In this document: piece by piece, positions 5,982-15,443 of the stretch | How the letters are laid out: each line of letters opens with the position of its first letter | Numbering within the stretch: position 1 is the stretch's first letter | Assembly: GCA_002746295.2 (NCBI GenBank) | Contig: NVWS02000024.1 | Span: 1-36,333, forward strand | Source of the DNA: Zetaproteobacteria bacterium | GTDB lineage: Bacteria > Pseudomonadota > Zetaproteobacteria > Mariprofundales > Mariprofundaceae | Length of the DNA stretch: 36,333 nt | Direction: 5' to 3' | Made by a program: the position numbers and the translations under genes | Notes under the pieces: generated by a model | What the model saw: the letters and a program-made list of their open reading frames with translations, nothing else | The model's database searches: none | Told to the model about the DNA's origin: nothing

Positions 5982-8609
5982 ATGAAAAATAAAGCGATGA
6001 ATTTGACAAAGCTGATGGAAAACATTCTAGTGCATGGTATGAATGGTTTTATGCGATATATACTGACGCTATTGTTATTACTGGGGATGCTAAGCTCTTC
6101 AGGGTGCCGTACTGTGGTTCCAATGCCGACCATGCCACTTTCATCTCATGATGTAAGTTTACCTCATTATCAGTTGCATAATGTTGGTCCCCAGCGCATT
6201 GTAGAATCACGCGCTATTCATTGGGTTGATTTAAATCAAGATGGTTTTTTGGATTTGTTGGTGGGTGGGCGTAAATCTGTGGATGGATTTCATGTCGAGT
6301 GGGGCGATGGTGCAGGGCATTGGCGGGTTGAAGATGGCCCCATGAGTAGCATGCAACCGCGAGATTTTGCGGTGGGCGATGTGAATGATAATGGGCAACT
6401 TGATGTGTTAATCGGTGGGGAAGGCGATCAAAAAGGCTTGCAGATTTGGGAAATGAATGTTAAAAAACATACATGGACATTGTTGGCATCGCCTGTGATT
6501 TCAGGTTTATTTCATGCAGTATCTTTGGTGGATCTTAACCATGACGGCTGGTTGGATATCGTTGCTGCAAAATTCGATAGTGAAAAAGATGGTGGAATCT
6601 ATGTGTTACTTAACGATGCGCGAGGTGGCTGGTTTGATGCAGTGGGGCCTATGGTGTCGGGTTATTTTACAGGTGTGACGGTTGCGGATGTGAATGGTGA
6701 TGGTGATATGGATATTATTGCGTCACGTCGTGGCGGTTTGGGGGCCTCGGTCGATGGTGGTCAAGATTGGATAGAGTCGGGTGGTGTGCAGATTTGGTAT
6801 GGTGATGGGGCAGCACGCTGGGAGCCCAAAGCTCTGCCTGCAGAAGCGGATGCAGAAAGTGTGACGGTTGCGGATGTGAATGGGGATGGGCAGTTGGATA
6901 TTGTGGCGGGTCTTTATCAACAAGGTATCCGTTTATGGCTTGGCAATCATGGTGATTGGGAGCGTGAGTCCATCACATCTACGGGAACTTGGGGTGATGT
7001 TCGTGTCGGTGATTTTGATGGTGATGGGTCGAGGGAATTGTTTGCTTCATCCCGTGATGGGCAAGGCTTGGGCGTATGGCATTGGCGTTTTGGTTCGTTT
7101 TTGCAACAAAAAGGTTTGGTTCCGAACTATGGTGTTTATTATGGCTTAGATTTGGGTGATATGCGTCATGATGGTACTTTGGCGATTGCTGCCGTTCGAG
7201 CCGATGGTGGTGCCGAAGTTTGGTCAGCGAAAAAAGTAAAGCGGCGACCTGTTAAAACCTTTCAAGGTGAAAAAACAGGCGATAAACATATTATTTTCTT
7301 TGATTCAGGGCAGGCGAAACTCAATGTCATGGCATTGGATGATTTGAGAGCATGGCAGAAAAAACTGGGTGATATGTCAGGTTTTCACTTTGAATTGGCA
7401 GGGCGTGCTGATATTCGCCCCATTCATTCGGAGGTCTATCCAAATAACCGAGCTTTGTCGCAAGCGCGTGCTGAATCTGTGGTCGGGTGGTTGCATACGC
7501 AAGGTGTACCCTTGGCGGCAGCTTCGATTCAAGTTTTGGGAGCCGATCATCCATTGCGTCAGGGTGATTCGCCTGAGGTCTTGAAGGAGAATCGCAGTGT
7601 GTCTATCCAAGCTTATCGGATTCATCAGGTTCGTTTGCCCCAATCTCAACATGGTGAACAGCAGAGTGATTTGTTTCATGTGGATGAAAATAAAGTGTTT
7701 CGCACGATTGATGGCTCGCCTGAATATCGGGTTGGCAATGGTGATCAATTATCCATTACTTTTTGGCAGGGCGCCAAAAGCAAAGAGTACAAAGTTACGG
7801 TGCAAGTGGATGGGACGGTATCGTTACCCTATCAAGCTGCTTTAAAGGTTGCTGGGCTGACACCACGTGAAGTGGATGCGAACGTGACAGAAATGTTGAA
7901 AAGATTTGAACGTAAACCGCGTGTGGATGTCATGGTTTTGAAAGCACGAAGTAAAGTTGTGAGTATTTTTGGCGAAGTGCAAAATTTGACACGTCAACCC
8001 ACAGGTCCAGGTACTTACTTTCTAAAAGGTAAAGAAACATTGGTGAATTTTCTTTCAAGAGCTGGAGGACCTGGAAAAGATGCGGATTTAACCAAAGTAC
8101 AAATTTTACGTGATGGTAAAACAGTGGTTCTAAACTTAGACAAAGCGATTAAGCAGGGTGACTGGAAGGAAAATGCGGTGTTGGATGATGGTGATACTAT
8201 TTTTGTGCCGTCATTGGCACAATCCAAACGCCGCGTTTTTGTATTGGGAGCAGTCAGGAAACCAGGTATTGTTGAGTTTGTGGGGGACATAAATTTTTTA
8301 GAGGCATTATCCAAAAGTGGCGGCAGTACAGCGGGTGCTTATTTATCGGATATTCGTGTATTACGAGCCAATCGTGATAAACCACTTATTTTACCCATCA
8401 ACTTTACCCGTTTTTTGGAAAAGGGTGATTTATCACAAAATTTAAGCTTACGTGATAAAGATGTGATTTTAATTCCAACACGCAGAATGGTGAATTGGAA
8501 TGTTTTTATCAGAGATTTGTTGCCTACATTTAGTTTATTGGCACAGCCTTCATATGCTATTCAAAGTTTTCAAACTTTATCGAACCTTGTGAAAACAGGT
8601 AAACCTTAA
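5982..8609 (+). CDS. Fusion lipoprotein: FG-GAP/VCBS propeller, OmpA-like domain, Wza-like polysaccharide export
   Basis: This 875-residue protein has several parts, numbered from the ATG at 5982. A lipoprotein signal ends at Cys42 (LSSSGC). Seven Asp-rich FG-GAP/VCBS-type repeats lie at about 80-410 (for example VDLNQDGFLD, GDVNDNGQLD, ADVNGDGDMD), enough for a seven-bladed propeller. An OmpA-like peptidoglycan-binding domain lies at about 433-548 (IIFFDSGQAKL, LAGRADIRP, ENRSVSI). A Poly_export domain (about 580-658) and two SLBB domains (about 659-742 and 751-832) follow. The last part is the Wza/OPX outer-membrane export family. The whole is more than twice the usual OPX length. An ATG at 6051 would put the lipid-modified Cys at position 19 and may be the real start. 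The Wzz-kinase gene overlaps its stop by one base. Confidence 0.88.
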   Translation: MKNKAMNLTKLMENILVHGMNGFMRYILTLLLLLGMLSSSGCRTVVPMPTMPLSSHDVSLPHYQLHNVGPQRIVESRAIHWVDLNQDGFLDLLVGGRKSVDGFHVEWGDGAGHWRVEDGPMSSMQPRDFAVGDVNDNGQLDVLIGGEGDQKGLQIWEMNVKKHTWTLLASPVISGLFHAVSLVDLNHDGWLDIVAAKFDSEKDGGIYVLLNDARGGWFDAVGPMVSGYFTGVTVADVNGDGDMDIIASRRGGLGASVDGGQDWIESGGVQIWYGDGAARWEPKALPAEADAESVTVADVNGDGQLDIVAGLYQQGIRLWLGNHGDWERESITSTGTWGDVRVGDFDGDGSRELFASSRDGQGLGVWHWRFGSFLQQKGLVPNYGVYYGLDLGDMRHDGTLAIAAVRADGGAEVWSAKKVKRRPVKTFQGEKTGDKHIIFFDSGQAKLNVMALDDLRAWQKKLGDMSGFHFELAGRADIRPIHSEVYPNNRALSQARAESVVGWLHTQGVPLAAASIQVLGADHPLRQGDSPEVLKENRSVSIQAYRIHQVRLPQSQHGEQQSDLFHVDENKVFRTIDGSPEYRVGNGDQLSITFWQGAKSKEYKVTVQVDGTVSLPYQAALKVAGLTPREVDANVTEMLKRFERKPRVDVMVLKARSKVVSIFGEVQNLTRQPTGPGTYFLKGKETLVNFLSRAGGPGKDADLTKVQILRDGKTVVLNLDKAIKQGDWKENAVLDDGDTIFVPSLAQSKRRVFVLGAVRKPGIVEFVGDINFLEALSKSGGSTAGAYLSDIRVLRANRDKPLILPINFTRFLEKGDLSQNLSLRDKDVILIPTRRMVNWNVFIRDLLPTFSLLAQPSYAIQSFQTLSNLVKTGKP

Positions 8610-10897
8610 TGGCTCAAATCAACACCACACAAAGTTATGAGTTGAATCTTGAAGAATACTGGCAGGTTATTCTTCGCCGACGTTGGATTATTATATTTTG
8701 TTCTTTGTCCATCGGCGTGTTTAGTGCATTGTTTACATGGATGAATCAACCGCCAGCGTTGTATAGTTCCAGCGCATCCATCAAAATTGAACCCACCTTA
8801 AATGTTGCGGCATTTTTTGCAGGTGGTAATTCCCATCAAAGATTGAATGACATGAAGACACAATTGGTGTTGTTGCAATCGTATGCTTTGATGGAGCGGG
8901 TTGCGCAACGTATCGGCATGATTCCGAAAGCATTGACCAGTGAAGAGATTCGTGCCAATGCGGACTATGTGGATGATGTCTTGGATTTGAAAGACAGTGT
9001 GAGCGCCTCGCAAGATGGAGATACAGGCATTATTCAAATTTCGGTAACATCGGTAAGTGCTGTATATGCTCGGGATTTGGCCCAAGCTGTGGCCGATGAG
9101 TTTCAAACTTTTAATATTGAGGACAAAAATAAAAAAGTCTTTGAAGCGAAGAAGTTTATTGAACAGCAATTGGTGGTGGTTGGGGATCGCTTGAGAAATG
9201 CTGAAGAATCGGCGAGAAATTATCGACAAAAACACCATTTAACTGCATCCAGTATGAATAGTACGGTGATGTCCCGAATTATTGGTGATTTGGATCAAGA
9301 ATATCGCCAATCGACAGCTCATTTGAGTGATTTAAAATTTGCCTTAAAACAGCTGAACATTCGAGTGGGTCAGGGTGAATGGGATTATAAGGCTGTGTCT
9401 GTTTCAGGGAATGTGAGTGCATACTTTGATGAGTTGAACAAACGTTTGGTTGAAATGGCTCTAAAACATACGGAACTCTCAACCAATTACACCGATGAAC
9501 ACCCTCAAATTCAAGAGTTACGGCTACAAGCCAAAGATATTTTATCCAGTATGCTCGATGAGCTTGCCAAGCAATTGGAGTTAACACAGCAACGTATTCA
9601 AGATATTCAAGATAGTATTGTGTCAACCAAAAAAAAATATGAGGGTGTGCCAGGACAAGGGTTGGATCTCATGCGTTTGCAACGCGGCGTGAAAACCAAT
9701 GAAGAATTGTTTTCGATGTTGGAGAAAAAGTATCAGGAGGTGTTGATTAAAGAGTCGGAAAAGATTCAAGAAGTCTCTTTGGTTCGCCCTGCGATGGTAT
9801 CCCAAGTTCGTATCAACCCTGTTAAAATTTCTCAAACTGCGATAGCGGGTGTGATTCTTGGTCTGGTACTGGGTTTGGTGGTCTCTTTGGTGCGTGAATC
9901 CATGGATAGTTCGGTGGGTACGATTGAAGAAGTGGAGGCTTTTCTTGATGTATCGGTGATTGGTTTTGTGCCGCATATTGAGCATGATGAAGCCATTGAG
10001 TTGTTTTCAGGCGTGGAAGGTTTGATGACGAGTGGAGCGGCACTGGAGCGGCAGTTGCGTTTGGTGAGTCATTTTTCACCGCCCTCGACGATTGCCGAGG
10101 CTTATCGAAGCTTGCGTACCAATTTGTTATTTTCCCAAACAGGGCAGCAGCGGGTGATTCTGGTGACCAGCTCAACCGTGAAAGAAGGTAAAAGTACAAT
10201 TGCGGCCAATCTAAGTGTGGTGGTTGCGCAACAAGGCGCACGGGTTTTGTTGATTGATGCTGATTTACGTAAACCCATGCAGCATCATACCTTTGGTTTA
10301 AAACGTGTGCCAGGATTGAGCGAAGCCTTGTTGGGGCAATTAAGTTGGCAAGAAGCCACCAATCGTTTCTCAGATGTGATGTTGGGTGATATGGGGATTG
10401 ATCAAGCACTGATGACACCTGGCTTGGATCAACTGGATATTCTGGCATGTGGCCATGTGAATGCAAACCCGCCTGATTTACTTGGTTCCCCCATGATGGA
10501 TACGATTTTAAATGAAGCACGTGAAGAATATGATATGGTGATTATTGATATGCCGCCATTGTTACATACCACCGATGCCACGGTGATTGCCTCAAAAGTG
10601 GATGGTGTTTTGTTGGTCTATCATATTGGCTCTGTGGTGCGTGGCGCGCTTAAACGTGTGAAAATGAATATTGAGAATGTGGGTGGAAGTGTCATAGGCG
10701 TCGTATTGAACGGTGTGCGAGGTGATTTATCACCCGATTATGCGACGTATAAAATGGATCGTTACTATGCTTATGCTTATGGTGAGCATGAACAAGGACA
10801 GCGTAGTATTTGGCTTCGCTATCAATCGAAGGTCAAGCAATGGGGGCAAAATGTATGGTTGATGCTGTCAAAAATATTGCATAAAGGGGATGATTGA
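8609..10897 (+). CDS. Polysaccharide co-polymerase with BY-kinase domain (Wzc-like)
   Basis: This 762-residue inner-membrane protein has an N-terminal Wzz domain with transmembrane segments at about 27-45 and 411-428 around a long periplasmic coiled coil. A cytoplasmic tyrosine-kinase domain follows, with Walker A SSTVKEGKST (521-530), Walker A' VLLIDADLRKP (546-556) and Walker B MVIIDMPP (643-650). A C-terminal tyrosine cluster (Tyr711, 714, 719, 720, 722, 724) is the likely autophosphorylation site. Proteins of this kind control chain length and export of capsule or exopolysaccharide together with a Wza-type partner, which is the gene immediately upstream (TAATG overlap). About 40 residues continue past the tyrosine cluster, longer than usual. 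Confidence 0.94.
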   Translation: MAQINTTQSYELNLEEYWQVILRRRWIIIFCSLSIGVFSALFTWMNQPPALYSSSASIKIEPTLNVAAFFAGGNSHQRLNDMKTQLVLLQSYALMERVAQRIGMIPKALTSEEIRANADYVDDVLDLKDSVSASQDGDTGIIQISVTSVSAVYARDLAQAVADEFQTFNIEDKNKKVFEAKKFIEQQLVVVGDRLRNAEESARNYRQKHHLTASSMNSTVMSRIIGDLDQEYRQSTAHLSDLKFALKQLNIRVGQGEWDYKAVSVSGNVSAYFDELNKRLVEMALKHTELSTNYTDEHPQIQELRLQAKDILSSMLDELAKQLELTQQRIQDIQDSIVSTKKKYEGVPGQGLDLMRLQRGVKTNEELFSMLEKKYQEVLIKESEKIQEVSLVRPAMVSQVRINPVKISQTAIAGVILGLVLGLVVSLVRESMDSSVGTIEEVEAFLDVSVIGFVPHIEHDEAIELFSGVEGLMTSGAALERQLRLVSHFSPPSTIAEAYRSLRTNLLFSQTGQQRVILVTSSTVKEGKSTIAANLSVVVAQQGARVLLIDADLRKPMQHHTFGLKRVPGLSEALLGQLSWQEATNRFSDVMLGDMGIDQALMTPGLDQLDILACGHVNANPPDLLGSPMMDTILNEAREEYDMVIIDMPPLLHTTDATVIASKVDGVLLVYHIGSVVRGALKRVKMNIENVGGSVIGVVLNGVRGDLSPDYATYKMDRYYAYAYGEHEQGQRSIWLRYQSKVKQWGQNVWLMLSKILHKGDD

Positions 10898-11091
10898 TGC
10901 CGAAGAAATATCAGCGTTCCCAACGCAGAAAAGCAGTCCTTCGCCAAATATTGGTCTTGTTTGTTTTATGCTTGCTCATTGCTTTGGGTTTGGTCTTGGT
11001 GCGTAGTTGTTCTGCGAATATGAAGCCAACATACAATGATAGTTACCAACCGATGGATACGCACCGCATAAAGTCTGGGAGTGAGAACTGA
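10897..11091 (+). CDS. Small single-pass membrane protein in the export operon
   Basis: This 64-residue protein has a very basic N-terminus (PKKYQRSQRRK), one strong hydrophobic segment (about 17-37) and a polar tail, which predicts a cytoplasmic N-terminus. The ATG overlaps the stop of the Wzc-like gene by one base, and AAAGGGGA sits about six bases upstream. I recognise no family. Its place between the co-polymerase and the polymerase/ligase suggests an accessory role in the same envelope complex, by context only. Confidence 0.75.
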   Translation: MPKKYQRSQRRKAVLRQILVLFVLCLLIALGLVLVRSCSANMKPTYNDSYQPMDTHRIKSGSEN

Positions 11092-11102
11092 GCCTAGGAA
11101 CG

Positions 11103-12518
11103 ATGAAGGTCCCCTTTCCACCAGTGGTGGTGCTGACACTATTGCTCAGTATTTTATTGTTGGCAGCAGCCTATATGTTTGATCCAAGTTTGGTGAAAGG
11201 TCCCATGATGTTATTGGGTGCTGCCATGATGCTTGTGGTCTCATTTACCAGTGTCGAGTTGACACTGTATTTGCTTGTTTTATCCACCTTATTATCGCCA
11301 GAATTGACCTTTGGTGGGCATAGTGAAGCTGATTTGGCTATGGGTAAGGTGGATACGACAGAATCTCGCGGTGTAACCTTGAGACTGGATGACATCCTGC
11401 TTACATTGGTCTGTTTGACATGGATGTTTCGTATGGCATTGAGAAAAGAGGTGGGTATTGTACGAGAAACGCCCATCAATCAAGCCATGATGTGGTACTG
11501 GTTCGTCACTTTTTTTTCAACATTGTTGGCGATGTTCTCAGGGAAAGTTGGGATGTATGGCTTGTTTTTTGTTATCAAATATCTCGAATATTTTGTCTTG
11601 TTCTTTATGATTATCAATCATGTTCATGATAAAGATACCATCAAACGCTTTTTATGGGTGATGTTGATTACATGTATCATCGCCAGTTTGGCTGGTATTG
11701 CCCAAATTCCAGGTGGTGGTCGTGTTTCCGCACCTTTTGAGGGGGAAATGGGAGAACCGAATACCTTTGGTGGATATTTGGTGCTGATGTTTTCAGTGAC
11801 TTTGGGTATATTTTTATATACGGCAAGGGGGCGACGCTGGTATTGGCTGTTGATTTCGATGGGGATTATGTTGGTGCCACTGGCTTTTACAGAGTCGCGA
11901 AGTTCTTACTTGTCGTTTGTGGTGGCTATTTTTGCATTTTTAGTCATTTCAAAAAAGAAACGCTTTCTTATGGTAGCTTGTATGACGGGTATCATGTTAT
12001 TACCTTTTGTATTACCCAAAAGTATTATTAACCGTGTGATGTTTACGTTTAATCAAGCCCATCAGCAAGGTCAGCTTGCGGTGGGCGGAATGAACATTGA
12101 TACATCAACCACAGAGCGTTTGCGATCATGGCAAAATGTGATAACCCGTTATTTTCCAGAACATCCATTCTTGGGTGTCGGGGTGACAGGTGGGCCTTTC
12201 CTCGATGCGCAGTATCCCCGTGTACTACTGGAAACGGGGATGGTGGGTTTGGTTTTGTTCCTTTGGCTCTTGCGGCGTATTTGGGTATTATTGCGTCAAG
12301 GTTATGAACAGATTGAGGATGAAGTGCTGAAAGGTGCCTCCCTAGGCACATTATGTGGTTTTGCGGGTTTATTGGTCCATGCAATTGGTGCCAATACCTT
12401 TATTATTGTTCGTATTATGGAGCCGCTGATGATTTTATTGGCCTTATTGATGGCAGCTTTATTGTTAGAAAGAAACCGCACGGAACAAAAATCAAATGTT
12501 GTACATGCACGCAGCTAA
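11103..12518 (+). CDS. O-antigen ligase/polymerase-like membrane protein (Wzy_C)
   Basis: This 471-residue polytopic membrane protein has about 11-12 hydrophobic segments. It has the O-antigen ligase/Wzy_C signature region: a periplasmic loop with TTERLRSWQNVITRYFPEHPFLGVGVTGG, followed by a Pro/Arg stretch and membrane helices. EPNTFGGYLV and TESRSSYLSF in the preceding helices are also typical. Family members either polymerise polysaccharide repeat units or ligate them to an acceptor; which one cannot be told from sequence. Its position after the Wza-like and Wzc-like genes favours exopolysaccharide polymerisation. No glycosyltransferase or flippase genes are in the window. Confidence 0.86.
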   Translation: MKVPFPPVVVLTLLLSILLLAAAYMFDPSLVKGPMMLLGAAMMLVVSFTSVELTLYLLVLSTLLSPELTFGGHSEADLAMGKVDTTESRGVTLRLDDILLTLVCLTWMFRMALRKEVGIVRETPINQAMMWYWFVTFFSTLLAMFSGKVGMYGLFFVIKYLEYFVLFFMIINHVHDKDTIKRFLWVMLITCIIASLAGIAQIPGGGRVSAPFEGEMGEPNTFGGYLVLMFSVTLGIFLYTARGRRWYWLLISMGIMLVPLAFTESRSSYLSFVVAIFAFLVISKKKRFLMVACMTGIMLLPFVLPKSIINRVMFTFNQAHQQGQLAVGGMNIDTSTTERLRSWQNVITRYFPEHPFLGVGVTGGPFLDAQYPRVLLETGMVGLVLFLWLLRRIWVLLRQGYEQIEDEVLKGASLGTLCGFAGLLVHAIGANTFIIVRIMEPLMILLALLMAALLLERNRTEQKSNVVHARS

Positions 12519-12539
12519 GATGTCAGACGGGGGTATGGG

Positions 12540-13697
12540 ATGAGATATATGGGTGGTATATTGTTATTGCTAACCACCTTGCTGCTGCCAGTGCAGTCAT
12601 GGGCGGCGAGTGTGAAGGTTGTGCGAATATCGGATACGGCGGAAAAAAGCCGTGTTGTTTTTGAGTTAAGTCGCAGCGTGACCTACACTATTTTTCGTAT
12701 GCACAAGCCAGAGCGTGTGGTGATTGATATGCAGCATACGCAATGGCGCAAGCATGCCATGAAGATTGTGTTGCCCAACCCTGTGGTGAAAAGTGTGAGG
12801 CACGGTATGCACAAAGGTGTGTTGCGCGTGGTGTTGGATTTGAATCGTAAAGGTTTGGCTATGCGCTCATTTTTATTGAAAAAAATGCAGGGTAAGCCAC
12901 CACGTTTGGTGGTTGATTTGATACGACAATCAGGAAATCATGAAGCCAATGTTTCTCATTCACACCAGCATGAATTGGTCATTGCTGTGGATGCAGGGCA
13001 TGGGGGTGAAGATCCAGGTGCGATAGGCCCGCATGGTTTGCAGGAAAAGAAGGTAACTTTGGCAATTGCCAAGAAATTGGTGGCGATGATTAACAAACAG
13101 CATGGCATGCGGGCTGTGTTGACACGAAAAAATGATTATTTTGTTCCCTTAAAAAAACGTGTTCGTTTGGTGCGCCAATCGCATGCTGATGTGATGATTA
13201 GTATTCACGCGGATGCGGTGAGAGAGCGGGAAGTGAAAGGCTCCAGTGTGTATACCTTGGCGGAGCGTGGGGCAACCCCAGATCGCGTTGCCATTGCTTT
13301 GGCGGCCAAGGAAAATGCTGCCGATGAAATGGGTGGCGTACACCACGCACACAATGAAGTCGAAGATCCGATGGTGCGTAATATTTTGGGCGATATGGCG
13401 AAGCGTGATAGCTTGAATAGCTCGCAAATTTTGGCGGAAACGATGATCACATCCTTAAGGAAAATTGGTAAGGTTAAATATGAGGTACCCAAACGGGCGC
13501 GCTTTGTGGTGTTGGGTGCGTTAGAAATCCCCAGTGTATTGGTGGAAGTGGACTTTATCTCCAATCCTAAGCAAGAACGTAAGTTGAGAACATCGCGTTA
13601 TCAGCAGAAGTTGGCGGCTGCGCTATTTCAAGCCAGCCAACATTTCTTACGACGTATGGGTATGCTTGCCAATCGGAACAGTAAGAAAACATCTTAA
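12540..13697 (+). CDS. amiC: N-acetylmuramoyl-L-alanine amidase with AMIN domain (AmiC-type)
   Basis: This periplasmic zinc amidase cleaves the bond between MurNAc and the stem peptide in peptidoglycan. The 385-residue protein has a Sec signal peptide (about 1-22, ending SWA), an AMIN envelope-targeting domain (about 24-125) and an Amidase_3 domain (about 147-375). Zinc/catalytic residues are visible: His154 in DAGHGGEDPGA, Glu169, His223 in SIHADA and Glu336 in VLVEVDFISN. It lacks a LysM tail. It sits inside the polysaccharide export operon, whose first protein carries a peptidoglycan-binding OmpA-like domain, so a role in making room in the wall for a trans-envelope complex is conceivable but inferred. 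Confidence 0.93.
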   Translation: MRYMGGILLLLTTLLLPVQSWAASVKVVRISDTAEKSRVVFELSRSVTYTIFRMHKPERVVIDMQHTQWRKHAMKIVLPNPVVKSVRHGMHKGVLRVVLDLNRKGLAMRSFLLKKMQGKPPRLVVDLIRQSGNHEANVSHSHQHELVIAVDAGHGGEDPGAIGPHGLQEKKVTLAIAKKLVAMINKQHGMRAVLTRKNDYFVPLKKRVRLVRQSHADVMISIHADAVREREVKGSSVYTLAERGATPDRVAIALAAKENAADEMGGVHHAHNEVEDPMVRNILGDMAKRDSLNSSQILAETMITSLRKIGKVKYEVPKRARFVVLGALEIPSVLVEVDFISNPKQERKLRTSRYQQKLAAALFQASQHFLRRMGMLANRNSKKTS

Positions 13698-13712
13698 ACA
13701 AAAAGGTTCTCC

Positions 13713-15443
13713 ATGTTATACAAACGTTTATTGAAATTTTTAAAGCCATATTCAACACGGCTTGGCATTGCTATGGTATGCATGGTGATTTTAGCGGCTT
13801 GCACGGCAGGTATGGCATGGTTGCTGCAACCTGCATTGGATCAGGCTTTATCGGGTAAAAGCCCTGAATATGTGTATATGATTCCATTGGGTGTTATTTT
13901 ATTGTACCTCGTCAAAGGCTCGGCGTATTTTGGACAATCGTATTTGATGGGGTGGATTGGTCAGCGCGTTATTTATGATTTGAGAGACCAAATTTATACG
14001 GTTTTAAGCAACCAATCCTTAAGCTTTTTTGCCCATCGTAAAACAGGCGAAGTGCTAACGCGCATCAGTTATGATGTCACCTTGGTGCAATCAGCCGTGA
14101 GTACATCGGTGACCGCATTGATGCGTGATACCATGTCGATTATTTTCTTGGTAGCTGTGGTGTTTTATCAAGACTGGTTGTTGGCATTGATTGTCATCGC
14201 TGTCTTTCCCGTGGTGGTTTACCCTATTTTACGTTTTGGGCGAAAAATGCGCTCCGCAAGCTATGATGGGCAAGTGGTGATGGGGAAAATGTCGAGCCTT
14301 GTTGAAGAAACAGTGGGTGGTATTCGTGTGGTGAAAGCCTTTGGTATGGAAAATTATGAACGTCGGCGTTTTCGTGATTTGATTGGTGAGTTTATGCACC
14401 ATCAAATGCAGGTATTGCGTGTCAATGCGATGTCGTTTCCTGTGATGGAGTTGGTGGCTGGTTTTGGTATTGCAGGGGTGCTTTATTATGGTGGTTTGCG
14501 TGTGGCTTCAGGCGAAGCAACGGCGGGTACGTTGATGTCCTTTTTAGCTGCAACCTTGATGTTGTATGAACCTGTCAAACGCTTATCCGCAGCCAACAAT
14601 CAAATTCAACAAGGCTTGGCAGCGGCCGAACGCATTTTTGATATTTTGGATGAAAAAAATGATGTTGAAGATGCTGAAGATGCTAAAAAAATCGAACAAT
14701 TTCAACATGGTATTTGCTTGGAAAATGTGGCTTTACAATATGCCAATACAGACAAAGCAGTGATGTCCCATATCAATTTAGAAGTGAAACACGGGCAAGT
14801 GGTGGCATTGGTGGGGCGCAGTGGCGCGGGTAAAAGTACACTGGCAAACCTTGTGCCGCGTTTTATGGATGTGACAGAAGGACGTGTGCTGATTGATGGC
14901 ATGGATGTGCGTGATGTGACACAAAAATCATTGCGGCAACACATGGCATTGGTCACACAAGATGTGGTGCTGTTCAATGATACAGTGCGTAATAATATTG
15001 CCTACGGCTATGAAGATATGAATCAAGAACGTGTGGAAAATATTGCCAAAGCTGCCAATGCCCATGATTTCATCATGAAATTACCCGATGGTTATGACAC
15101 CATGGTGGGTGAACGGGGGGTGATTTTATCGGGGGGGCAGCGTCAGCGTTTGTCCTTGGCGCGAGCTTTGTTAAAAGATGCACCGATTTTAATTTTGGAT
15201 GAAGCCACCAGTAGTTTGGATACAGAGTCGGAACATTTGGTGCAACAAGCTATTGAACGCTTGATGAAAGGGCGCACGGTGATTGTCATTGCCCATCGCC
15301 TTTCGACGATTCGCCATGCAGATATGATTGTGGTTTTGGATGATGGTAGTATTTTACAACAGGGTAATCATGAGTCTTTGCTGGCTGAAGGTGGTTTATA
15401 CGCGGAGCTGTATCACATGCAATTTGAGGATCAAGACACATGA
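13713..15443 (+). CDS. msbA: Lipid A export ABC transporter, MsbA-like
   Basis: This 576-residue half-transporter has an N-terminal six-helix transmembrane domain (about 1-310) fused to an ATPase domain: Walker A GRSGAGKST (368-376), signature LSGGQRQR (472-479), Walker B ILILDEATS (492-500) and the H-loop IAHRLST. Length and sequence pattern (FFAHRKTGEVLTRIS, VKAFGMENYE) fit MsbA, which flips lipid A-core across the inner membrane. AAGG precedes the ATG by about seven bases. Its stop overlaps the next gene, a DUF374 acyltransferase, in an ATGA arrangement. Another lipid or polysaccharide exporter of the same subfamily is possible. Confidence 0.92.
   Translation: MLYKRLLKFLKPYSTRLGIAMVCMVILAACTAGMAWLLQPALDQALSGKSPEYVYMIPLGVILLYLVKGSAYFGQSYLMGWIGQRVIYDLRDQIYTVLSNQSLSFFAHRKTGEVLTRISYDVTLVQSAVSTSVTALMRDTMSIIFLVAVVFYQDWLLALIVIAVFPVVVYPILRFGRKMRSASYDGQVVMGKMSSLVEETVGGIRVVKAFGMENYERRRFRDLIGEFMHHQMQVLRVNAMSFPVMELVAGFGIAGVLYYGGLRVASGEATAGTLMSFLAATLMLYEPVKRLSAANNQIQQGLAAAERIFDILDEKNDVEDAEDAKKIEQFQHGICLENVALQYANTDKAVMSHINLEVKHGQVVALVGRSGAGKSTLANLVPRFMDVTEGRVLIDGMDVRDVTQKSLRQHMALVTQDVVLFNDTVRNNIAYGYEDMNQERVENIAKAANAHDFIMKLPDGYDTMVGERGVILSGGQRQRLSLARALLKDAPILILDEATSSLDTESEHLVQQAIERLMKGRTVIVIAHRLSTIRHADMIVVLDDGSILQQGNHESLLAEGGLYAELYHMQFEDQDT

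Noticed and set aside
9822-10520. 232-codon minus-strand open frame inside the Wzc-like gene
   Set aside because: It is antisense to a well-supported kinase domain, with low-complexity composition and no recognised motif.
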